In this document: positions 9,385 through 18,109 of the stretch, in pieces
Layout: every line of letters begins with the position of its first letter
How positions within the stretch are numbered: the first letter of the stretch is position 1
NCBI GenBank assembly: GCA_002368545.1
Contig: MTSC01000003.1
Span: 62,001 to 126,000 of the forward strand
Origin: Ramichloridium luteum
Lineage: Eukaryota > Ascomycota > Dothideomycetes > Mycosphaerellales > Dissoconiaceae
Reading direction: 5' to 3'
Length of the DNA stretch: 64,000 nucleotides
Notes under the pieces: generated by a model
Seen by the model: the letters and a program-made list of their open reading frames with translations, nothing else
Database searches by the model: none
Told to the model about the DNA's origin: nothing
Program-made: the position numbers and the translations under genes

Positions 9385-11901
9385 CTAGTCTCGTTGCGTT
9401 CTCGATCGACTTCTCCTCCTCCTATCGTTCGACGACGCTGGTCGCGGCGGTGGTCGTCGCTCATAGTCGTCTTCATCATCGTCAAACAAGTCGTCCTCAT
9501 CATTATATCCCCGATCTCGATTTCGGTCTCTTTCTCTTTCTCGATCCCAATCCCGATCACGCCGGTCCCTATCTCGATCGCGGTCTCTGTCGCGGTCCCG
9601 CTCATCTATGTCCGGGTAACGCCTACCGTGCACGCCAGTGGTTGCTTTCGGCTCAGCCGCGAACCGCGTCTGCTTCGGCGGTGGTCGGCTATCGCGCGTG
9701 CTCTGACTCTCGTCCGGTGGAGGGTAATCGCCGCCGCTGCGACGCCTACCTTCTCGGGAATATGGGCGTTCTGAGGTCGGAGGTGGCGGGCGAAGTCCCG
9801 AGACGTCGGGGTTACTCGCTCGATTGCCACGACGATTGCGGTCGTGATTGTAATCGTAGTCGCGGTCATAGTCGCGGTCACGGCCATAGTTTCGCTCACG
9901 ATCATAATCGCGGTCGCGATCATAGTCTCGGTCGCGGTCATTGGGACGATGGCGCCCATCGCCGCTACGTCGATCACCCGGGTACGGTCCAGCACGGTCA
10001 TAGTCGTCGTCGTCGTAACGGTCGTGGCGAGAACCACGACCAGCGCTGGTTGGACGATTAGGATAGTCTCCATACCTTCCACCAGGGGGACCTGATGGTC
10101 CATCGGCTCCATGACCATGATGAAGCGGGCTTGGGCGTCGATCATCGTCTCTGGTGCGACGAATGGAAGGATTACCACCGAGTGGCGGTGGTGCTGGAGA
10201 GTGGTAACCTCCATTATTGGTTGACGACGGCCGTCCATGTTGAATAGGGGGCGGTGGTGGGAAGGGTTGTGGTTGATGGGCGAGGTGTGCTGCAAACAAA
10301 GGGCTAGTGGACGGCTCGAATGACGGGCCAACTGGTGGTCCAGTGTTGACTGGTGGGCTTTCAACATCCGGAGGACCAGCAGCAGCGCCGGCAGCAGCTC
10401 CAGCGGTGGCTCCGGCAGCAGTGGCACCTGACGCGCCAGGCCCGCCGTTGTTCACAACCGAAGAAGGCCGACTGTTTCCAGTACCTTGGGCTGGAGAGTT
10501 TCCTTTTCGATTGGTATCGGCATAGCCGGTAAAATAGTCTTCGCCTCCTGAAACAGGACGCGGTTCACCACGATCCTCAGATTCCTGCGGTGGCTCATGG
10601 CTGCGCGATGGGCGCAACGGAATGTCTCCAGAGTGCTGGCGCGAACGCAAGCTAGAAGGTCTGCTGTGATTTCTTGGCGGGCCATTTGCGAATGTCGGAT
10701 CTTGTGGACTTGTATCCCAGTTTGCACTTGTCGGTGACGGGCCGCCAGGACCAAAGCGTTCAGTTTGGGATGTGCGTCTTCGCGATGCCGAGTTCGGTGC
10801 TGAGAAGCGATTATCGTACTTCGCGGACCCTGGTGCACCGTCATCCATCGGGGATTGATGGCTACTGCGCAAGCCACCACCAGACAAGGGCTCACCATTG
10901 CTGCGTCTTCTCCGTTCACGATTGCCACTGCCACTCCGGCTGCGCCCACCGTCCCACAAGTGTGGGCTGGCTACGTTCCGAGCAATGTGGCCGAACGTTG
11001 ACGCTGCCTCCTTCCCTTTACCTAACATTGATTGCCGCGGACTGACAACCGGTCGCTTCGCATCGCGCTGCACAATGCTTGGACGACCATCGACATGTCT
11101 GTACAACGGGTTGCGGAAGTAAGCCAGAGCTGGCGCACGAGAGTCTAGCGAGCTCGTCTCCTCCTCGTCCTCGTCGCTGCGTTTGCGCTCCAGCGCATGT
11201 GGGCGGCGTGGGGTTGGATCGTGCTCCTTCGTCACCTCAATCGTCTTCTGACGCTCCTCAACTTCTGCTTCTCGACGTAGCCGCTCGCTGACGCCTTCGT
11301 ACCACGCCACCATGTGCTTATCTGGTGTTTCGGGAAAGCAACGGCGTGGCAGAATCTTCGGGAACAACTCTCCAGTGTCCGGATCTTTGACATCCCACAC
11401 CTGGACTGCCTCACGAAGAAATCCGGCATGTTCTTCTGGACCGAGTAAGAGCTGGATTGTCTGCCACATGATCCATCCTTCGGTTTTGAGCGCAGGCACC
11501 GTCGGATCGGTGAAAGCGATCGCATGCGTGTGGTGTACCGGCTGCAGTGAATGCAGACATCCCAAGCTCTTGTAGATGAACGCGATGCTCTCGTGCGGAG
11601 TACCTAGAAACAACTGATCGTAATTTCCGTGCAAGTCGCGGTAGAAGTGCGCAAGCTGGTTCGGTGTCAGATCAGGCTCGACCTGACCGGGATGCTCGCT
11701 CGTTTCGTAGCGTTGGTTCATGAGATCCTTGAGCGCGCGCAATAGTGATTTCAGCTTGTCAGTGCCGGTCTTGTCCGGCTTGAAGAGATACCCCCAGTAT
11801 TCGTAGGCCTCGCGCTCCTCCACATCCACAGCGTGCTGCTCAGCGCGCTCCTGGCGCTCGCCAGCGCTCGCAAAGTCTTGCGCGTTGGTCTCAGCCGCCA
11901 T
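9385..11901 (-). CDS. DUF7514 protein with Arg/Asp-rich repetitive tail (838 aa)
   Basis: A single-exon gene on the minus strand. Residues ~30-190 form a conserved domain starting EYWGYLFKPDKTGTDKL and including SIAFIYKSLG and WQTIQLLLGPEEH; I recall this as fungal domain DUF7514, function unknown. After residue ~210 the protein is disordered: Ser/Arg/Pro-rich, an Ala/Gly run (TAAGATAGAAAGAAAG), then Pro-rich sequence. The last ~250 residues are packed with RD, DYDRD and RDRDRD repeats, ending in an acidic patch and an RRRRSRSRTQRD tail. Such RD/RE tracts occur in RNA-binding and splicing proteins, so a nuclear RNA-linked role is possible but unproven. The DNA repeat makes long open frames in other phases across 9450-10430; these are artefacts. 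Confidence is high that the gene is real and moderate for the domain name. Confidence 0.88.
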   Translation of the reverse strand: MAAETNAQDFASAGERQERAEQHAVDVEEREAYEYWGYLFKPDKTGTDKLKSLLRALKDLMNQRYETSEHPGQVEPDLTPNQLAHFYRDLHGNYDQLFLGTPHESIAFIYKSLGCLHSLQPVHHTHAIAFTDPTVPALKTEGWIMWQTIQLLLGPEEHAGFLREAVQVWDVKDPDTGELFPKILPRRCFPETPDKHMVAWYEGVSERLRREAEVEERQKTIEVTKEHDPTPRRPHALERKRSDEDEEETSSLDSRAPALAYFRNPLYRHVDGRPSIVQRDAKRPVVSPRQSMLGKGKEAASTFGHIARNVASPHLWDGGRSRSGSGNRERRRRSNGEPLSGGGLRSSHQSPMDDGAPGSAKYDNRFSAPNSASRRRTSQTERFGPGGPSPTSANWDTSPQDPTFANGPPRNHSRPSSLRSRQHSGDIPLRPSRSHEPPQESEDRGEPRPVSGGEDYFTGYADTNRKGNSPAQGTGNSRPSSVVNNGGPGASGATAAGATAGAAAGAAAGPPDVESPPVNTGPPVGPSFEPSTSPLFAAHLAHQPQPFPPPPPIQHGRPSSTNNGGYHSPAPPPLGGNPSIRRTRDDDRRPSPLHHGHGADGPSGPPGGRYGDYPNRPTSAGRGSRHDRYDDDDYDRAGPYPGDRRSGDGRHRPNDRDRDYDRDRDYDRERNYGRDRDYDRDYDYNHDRNRRGNRASNPDVSGLRPPPPTSERPYSREGRRRSGGDYPPPDESQSTRDSRPPPKQTRFAAEPKATTGVHGRRYPDIDERDRDRDRDRDRDRRDRDWDRERERDRNRDRGYNDEDDLFDDDEDDYERRPPPRPASSNDRRRRSRSRTQRD
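9540..10030 (-). repeat. Degenerate repeat encoding Arg-Asp tracts
   Basis: Low-complexity DNA made of repeated cggtc/cgatc-like hexamers (on the + strand) that encode RD, DRD and YDRD on the minus strand. It explains the spurious overlapping open frames here. Confidence 0.75.
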
Positions 11902-12846
11902 GTTGTCTGTCCGTCCTGTTGGGAAGTCTGGCGAGAAGCGAGTCGACGATCCTTACCGGTACATCCGGTAGAGGGGGCGAAGCGACTCCTCGAGCAGGGA
12001 AATGTGGTGGCGGGGCCGACGGTCGGTGGTAGACGGTTTCGAGTATCGGCCGTTGTGGAGATCCAACTCGTCTTTCGCGCGCTCACCCCGCGCAGGTCAG
12101 TGTTGAGGCTGGCGCAAAAAGAGAAAGAAAGGAAGAAGTTGAAAAGGATCGCGACAGCATCAGCTGAGGCAGCTGACCGGTTTCCTCCGAACGATGGTCG
12201 AGCTGTCAAGCTGCTGCGGATGCGGCCTGTCTTGCGTCTCTCGCTTCACCACCACCCGCACTTCTCCCACCTCAGCAGTGCCGTACGCATCATGTCCGCG
12301 CTACGTCACTGTACAGTCCAGTCCAGCATCACACCACCACCAGCATCGAGATCGGAGGTCAGCAACACAGACGTGGCAAAAGTCCTTCTGGAATCGCACA
12401 CAAAGAATGACAATCTTGTTCTGAATATTGCGCGCGTTCAAGTACTTTGGAGGCGATGGTGACTGGCGCCGCCTGGTAAGGTCTTAGGCGAAGAAAGTCG
12501 TCCGCCTGGTCGATCCAGGCAAGCGTGGTAAGCAGGAGCCAATCTAACCTAATGCCAGCGCGTCCTGTATCACTTCAAGTTACAGCATTCAATGCTTCAG
12601 CATCTCTAATGCATTCATGGTCCGACCGAGCATTTCAGTGCCACGAACCGACCTTCAACATGCCTGGTCTATAAATTCTCTATCTTCGAATTGGCCGATT
12701 GTCGAGATGGAAGTTGGTAGACTAGCGGAAGTGCACATGTGTCTCACCCAATTCTCCGCAGTTTCCAGCCTAGGAACGTCCCAGTAATCTTACGTTGTCT
12801 CATCATCAAACCTTGCCGCCTGTCACAGCTCGCGACTCCTCGCCGA
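11902..12846. other. Intergenic: promoter of DUF7514 gene and P450 3' flank
   Basis: No gene supported. The frame open at 11833-12462 on the plus strand overlaps the DUF7514 start and has no recognisable content. Confidence 0.5.
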
Positions 12847-14628
12847 TCACAACGGTTTGTGTAAGTTGGCAGAAGGATCATTGTGCCGCTCTTCAAAGAC
12901 GAGCCGAAGACCTCTCGGGCTTAGTGGACCAGCCTACACAGGGTCAGTACACGGCTGTTGGTTATGCATGTTAAGCCGCACGGCATTCGAGACCTACCGG
13001 TGTCATTCGATCAGGCCAGACAGGGTCCAGCGTCCATCGCAGCCGTCTCGTTACGATGAATAGAGTGATTTTCAGCTGCACCATGGCGAACTTCTCCCCC
13101 AAGCAGGCTCTTCTGCCGCCATGGAAAGAAATGAACTCCGCCTGCGCCTTTCGCCGTCGAAATTCCCTCTGAATGCTTTCGGTCGTGTTGCCCCATCGCG
13201 GAGGGATGAAATCGTCAGCATCTATGCCCCAAACGTATGGGTCACGATTAGTGGCGTAAGAGTTATAGCCCAGGTAGGTGCCTTCTGGGATACAAATATC
13301 CTGGCCGAGAATGAGCGCTTTCGCCGCTCTTCTATTGACTAGCTGACCGATCGGAGGCAGAAGACGGAGACTCTCAAGGATGACGGACGTCAATTGTGGA
13401 AGCTTTTGGAGGTCATCAACATCGCATTTGTCCTCGTCCATGAACCGGCATTCCTGGTAGATCAGGTCCTGGTATTTCTATATGCCGAGATCATTGTTAA
13501 CATTTGACTCACATCACGAACTCACACCATACTGGAAATCGATGATTGGACGTACAGGATTCTTAGCCAAGAGGTACAATGTCGAGATAAGGGCCAGCTC
13601 GGGATTCTCTTGTCCAGCGACGAATGAGATCGTCAGATTGTCTCTCAGTTGCTGCTCTGTGATAGTTTCTGATCGCCAGGCGTCGAAGAGACGTCGATTC
13701 AAGGAACCGGTTGAATGGGATGGAGAAACCCCGCCATTTGTGAATTCGTGCGCATCGAGGTCGTGTTGCTTCGCGACCATATCCACTAAGTAGTCTGTGA
13801 AGCTGTGTGCTGCTTTGCGTGCTTTCTCACGACTTTGGAGCCCAAGTTTATCCAGGAATGGAAAGCTCATGAAAATGGGCTGGAAGATCTGCCGTTTGAT
13901 CGATGACTGTATCTGGGTGATGAAGGCCGTCTCGCTCGTCATCGTCTACAATGCAACATCAGTCACAGGTACCACATTTGGTATTTGCAATACATTGTAT
14001 GACTTACGCCAAAATCTACACCGAGGATAACTTCAGCGAGATTCGCGATCGTGTATCGCTGAATGTACTCTCGAACCGAAACCGCCACGGACGCCTTTGC
14101 TCCAGCAACATCCCTGATGCTCGCTGCAGAGAGCTGTTGACAGATCACCTTTGCGTTTGCAAAAATAGCGTCCGCCTGCCAGCCCTCCTGCAGGCCTGGC
14201 TGCATGATGCCGCGGAACGTCCGCCACGTCTCACCATGAGCGGATATGATGTTCTCGCCCAGATAGCTGGCGAGCACGCTACCAGGTATCTTCTTATGGT
14301 TGCCGCTCTTCTGGAAATGGTCCACTTCTTTGAATATCTGCGCGAGGAGCGCAGGCCGCGCGACCAGCACGTTCCATTGTCCGGCGAAGAAGATCTTGAC
14401 GGCGCCGTGCTTCAATAAGGGCGTTCGTGTGTACCGCTTGAAGAGGTCCTCTTGGTCAACGTCCTTGAACAGGGCCAGAAGCGGAACCCAGAAGGGTACG
14501 GCTGGGATGCCTCGCGGCTCGACGGGAGGTCGTAGGATACATAAATGTATCAGAATGATAGAGCTAATGATTGCGGCACATAGCCAAAGCAGCGCCCTCG
14601 CCACGACGTTCGCGACAATTGAGAACAT
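12847..14628 (-). CDS. Cytochrome P450, CYP56/Dit2-like
   Basis: Four exons on the minus strand: 14008-14628, 13556-13945, 12998-13477 and 12847-12933 (introns of 62, 78 and 64 bp, all GT-AG), giving 525 residues. The start at 14628 puts a membrane anchor directly at the N-terminus (FSIVANVVARALLWLC); an in-frame ATG at 14673 adds 15 residues. P450 landmarks are the I-helix motif AGQEN at 317-321, ExxR as ESLR at 372-375, a PPRW motif, and the heme loop FHGGRRACLG with the ligand Cys at 462. The last small exon ends RMTPAGPLSPRGLRL, a typical P450 C-terminus; reading through its intron would truncate the protein. AGxEN instead of the usual AGxDT and the ENIISAHGETWRTFRGI block are what I associate with yeast Dit2 (CYP56), which couples N-formyltyrosine. 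It is divergent from the Dit1-like gene next door, which supports a shared pathway. Confidence 0.9.
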
Positions 14629-14848
14629 GACCGTAAGGCTTGGACAACTACATGTTGTTGACTTGACAGACAATTTTGAGAACTCAACTCATCATATTGC
14701 ACTATATCTTCTCATTGTGCATGTGACATGGGATTCGCCCTATCGACGCCTGGGCACATTTTATTGTCTGGAGGCTGTCTGGGTGTTCTCGTGGGAAGAG
14801 ATGCGTCCCTACCACGCTTTCGGGAAGGCGCGAACGCTGATCTCGCGA

Positions 14849-14873
14849 CCGCCCACCAATCAACGGTGGGCGG
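14849..14873. promoter_or_regulatory. Perfect inverted repeat enclosing a CCAAT box
   Basis: Arms CCGCCCACC (14849-14857) and GGTGGGCGG (14865-14873) are exact reverse complements separated by 7 bases. CCAAT at 14856-14860 straddles the left arm and loop. CCAAT is the binding site of the Hap/CBC complex in fungi. The GC-rich arms could bind a zinc-finger dimer. This is a candidate cluster operator; function is unproven. Confidence 0.45.
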
Positions 14874-14930
14874 CCAGCTAGTGCTGAGCAAGATTACCTC
14901 CTTCCACCGTCCGGGTACCTTTCACGCGCG

Positions 14931-14946
14931 AAGGTGATCACACCTT
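14931..14946. promoter_or_regulatory. Perfect 16-bp inverted repeat AAGGTG-ATCA-CACCTT
   Basis: Six-base arms are exact reverse complements around ATCA, in the middle of the divergent promoter. It is a candidate regulator site or chance. Confidence 0.35.
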
Positions 14947-15454
14947 ACCGACGATAACCACGAATCTCACATCGCGTGGGGACATGCTGCTTCTCGCAGC
15001 AGGTGGCGCCATTCACCGACTGTGAGATGCGCCACGTGGAGCGCGTGACCCTGCACGAGCTTCGCCAGCAGCAGGAGCCTTACCGCGAGAGAGGTAGGTC
15101 ACAAGCATTCAAACTAGAAATCTTTCCGCCAGCGCCGACGAGCCACGAGCGAGGTAGGTCTGTCTATAATCTGAAGACGTTCAGGAGTGGCCGCTCTGGC
15201 AACATCAACCTGTCGACATATCAAACTTGCTTCTTACACACAGGACCTGCCTTGCACATCAACGTTGGCGGGCGAACCGGTGAGCCAGTGGGAACCGATA
15301 CCCTTCAGAGCCAACCTCATCAAATTGTCGTTCACAAATCCTATCGTGGCACAAGAGCTTGGTGAAACTTCCGCGCTGTACTTGTAGCCTTGCGAGAAGG
15401 GCCTTTTCCCGGCTTAACCTGCTCTTTGGTCCCTGACGATCGGCTTCCAGCACC

Positions 15455-17355
15455 ATGGACCACTTCTTCAACGAAGGCTCGCCATTCTACCACCGCTTCC
15501 TTGCCAGATACTCGAGATCGGTTGACGGCACTCTGCACAACTGCAATGGACCTGCAGAAGCGTGCATTCGTCGCGAATGGGAAAGCCTCTCACAACGAAA
15601 CCTTGCTGCCGCGCTGACGGCGGGAACCTTCCTGGCAAAATCGGCGACCATTCCGACATCAGACCATCTAGCCACGTGCAACTCATCTACACAAGGTCTT
15701 TCCTCACAAGGATCCCGCGTGCAGATATTCGAGTTCAGACAATTGTCCAGCTCGATCGTGACTGGACTTGTCATTGTACCGGGTACAAAACAAACCGACG
15801 CGCAACTTGACAACCGATTTGCGAGGCTTGTCCTACAGTCGTATAGCTCGCTCGAGTCCAGTGTCAGGATACCGGCAATGATGCAAGGTCTCACCACAGC
15901 TGAAGCGGTGACCTCTCTGTTTGAGTCAACAGTTCGCCATGAAGCGGTTTACGACGAATGGGAAAGCGTAGGTCGGAGAGCATTTCGTGAGAAGATTAAG
16001 CACTTCGTCTCGAGAGGAGTTATGATTGAATTTTGTCTTCCAGCATTTCCCTGCAAGTCGTCGAATCTCGGCAAAGTAGGAGGAGCTGCCCCAGATCGTG
16101 GCGAGCATATCGCATTGGAGACGCTTCACGCATTCGTTCACCAAATCGAAGATATTTACCATCCTGGTGCAACCATCTGGATAATAAGCGACGGCCATGT
16201 TTTCAGTGATTGCAGTTCGTTCAGACCTTACGTAGAACCTGGCTTTCATGCTGACCCAAAGATCTTTCACAGTCGGAGTTGATGATCGCACGGTCGATAC
16301 ATATAGCAGAGCGCTGAAGCAAATGAACAATCTGATTGCCGAACGGACAAGTCGACATGGCCGCATTCGATTCTGCTCGTTGGCGGATCTTTTCAAGCCT
16401 GCGACCGACCTGCTTCGATCTGACGAAGATAAGTCTGCTTGCTCTCTACCAGATGTACCTCACCATCTCGATGTAAATCTGGATCGTGAGGCAGAATTCT
16501 GTCGCCGGTTGCTCATGGCGGGCTTCGGCCCGGAACCTTCTGTGCTGCGAACACGCATCGATCATAAAGACCCAACCGTACTGGCTTTGTACCGGGGATT
16601 CTCCCGCTTCATGTTTGAAGACCTCGATAAGAATGAATACACGGTGCATCTCAGCAAGTCACAACGAAGGAAATTATCTTCTAAGGTCGCATTCGAAATG
16701 ATTAAGGCAAGCGATTATTTGGGTATTATTGACTTACGCAATAGAAACTGACTAGCTACAAGAGAAATCAAGCGTATTCGAACTTGATCGAAGCCCTACT
16801 CCCACACCATGTGCGACTATCAATACACGCGTAAGTAATCTTTCCAAACATCGCATTTCGTTACCTATACCAACACCCTCGCTCAGACACAGTAATGCTG
16901 GGCCAAAGTTCGGAATTAATCTCCTCGGTTCGAACGTTCGCGCAACAGGTCAGCTTTCGAACGACGGGGAGCCCGATGCCTTCTCTAATATTCTTCATGT
17001 TCCAACGCCATGGCACGGATGCATTGCTGAGATCAAAGGTCACCATGGTCTCTATATCACCAAGGCACACGTTGTCATGGAGTCTTTGTCACGCGGTCTC
17101 TACACGGGTGGCTGGCAATCTGGCAACGATTCTTACGGCGGATACTTCAGTCTTGTTCCGACTCAGCAATTGCAGCGGCGCTCGTCAAGTTCAGAAGACA
17201 GAAGCTCGATTGCCAGCGCAAGTACAGAGGATGAGAAGGCGAGCCACTGGATCTCGTCAACGGAAGGACAAGGACAAGGTCCTACCAACGCTCTGGAAAC
17301 CAATCATTCAAACTCATGGTTGCGAAAATTCATGGCTTTACTGTGCATGATATGA
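15455..17355 (+). CDS. Dit1/PvcA-family isocyanide synthase-like protein
   Basis: Four exons: 15455-16214, 16273-16706, 16763-16830 and 16887-17355 (576 residues; introns of 58, 56, 56 bp). It belongs to the DIT1_PvcA family: yeast Dit1 acts on tyrosine for dityrosine spore wall, while bacterial PvcA and fungal XanB/IcsA-type enzymes make isocyanides from amino acids. Family blocks seen are LPAFPCKSS (195-203), ISDGHVFSDC (244-253) running across the first intron into GVDDRTVDTYSRAL, GRIRFCSLADLF, LLPHHVRLSIHA across the third intron into NAGPKFGINLLG, and VPTPWHG. The second intron is best read as GC-AG (AAG|GCAAGC to ACAAG), which joins EMIK to RNQAYSNL; a reading without it stops at 16751 and loses the C-terminal third. 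Beyond about residue 500 the tail is Ser/Gly-rich. There is no fused NRPS-like or TauD domain. It is next to a Dit2-like P450 and an MFS transporter. Confidence 0.88.
16707..16762 (+). other. Probable GC-AG intron in isocyanide-synthase-like gene
   Basis: Donor AAG|GCAAGC, a CTGAC branch-like site about 12 bases before the end, and acceptor CTACAAG. Removing these 56 bases keeps phase and restores a conserved family block. A weaker alternative uses an acceptor after 16744 and adds six residues. Confidence 0.65.
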
Positions 17356-18109
17356 TCACTGCCGATGCGACTTGGATATATCAGTGGTTCTCACACGTAC
17401 AAGGATCAGCCACATGTCAGCGCACAAGAACAAATGGCCGTGGTACCACATACCACCTTGGCCGGCCGTAAAGCCACAATTTTGGCACGAGAATATCCTT
17501 CTGGCGAAACCTAGAAGGCTGTAGGCTGAACCGAGGAAGGCAAGCTATATTGATATTGGAGCCAAGGCATGACTGATCAAATTCCCGACCTCAAGCTGCG
17601 CACTTGGCTCGCCTGACGCGCGACCTTTCCCTGAAAGCGATGGTCGTTAACCAGTGCATGCTTCGACCAAGCCACGTATGAACCAGGGCGAACGCTCGAC
17701 TCGGACATTCTTGCTACCTGGGCACATTACTTGAACATTCAATAAGATTTGATGTCATACGAAACCTTCCTGGCTTGCGAGACTCTGCGCAACTTCATTT
17801 CCCAGATGACCGGAAAGTGGGAAGACTTCGGCGAAGTCGCCTTTGTGTACACGATTTAGTGCTTAACTTGGAACAGAATTGGCATACTAAATATGATACG
17901 AATCCCTTCTCTCTTCGACCCATTCTGCCGGGGCGATGAGAGTCATAACGTCGTCACGCATCAAAGGACAAGCGTATGTTGCGGCAGAGATCTGTTGCAG
18001 CCTGGGTGCATCTACTATTCTCTCGTCGCATGATCTCAAACCTTCCTTCCTGCAAATCTTGTCGCGGCCACCATAGTATTGACAGAAAATTGCCAATTCC
18101 AATCTAAAA
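17356..18109. other. Intergenic, synthase 3' flank and MFS promoter
   Basis: No gene seen in these 754 bases. An A-rich stretch (CTAAAAATG) immediately precedes the MFS start codon. Confidence 0.5.

Larger units (their letters stand above)
14629..15454. promoter_or_regulatory. Divergent promoter shared by P450 and isocyanide-synthase-like gene
   Basis: An 826-bp space between two start codons that point away from each other. It contains a 9-bp-arm inverted repeat with a CCAAT box (14849-14873), a second perfect inverted repeat (14931-14946), and a repeated GAGGTAGGTC at about 15090 and 15150. No gene is visible within it. Co-regulation of the two genes is inference from geometry. Confidence 0.6.

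Noticed and set aside
9450..10061. 203-residue plus-strand frame opposite the DUF7514 gene
   Set aside because: His/Arg-rich repeat artefact from the same DNA.
9606..10427. 273-residue minus-strand frame inside the DUF7514 gene
   Set aside because: Low-complexity Thr/Met/Ile/Ala-rich composition; a phase shift of the Arg/Asp repeat DNA.
12971..13441. P450 fragment ending in a stop at 12971
   Set aside because: An intron (donor GTAGGT) precedes that stop; splicing yields the normal P450 C-terminus ending at 12847.
16248..16751. Separate 167-residue gene
   Set aside because: It is exon 2 of the isocyanide-synthase-like gene; the frame joins upstream and downstream exons by phase and conserved blocks.
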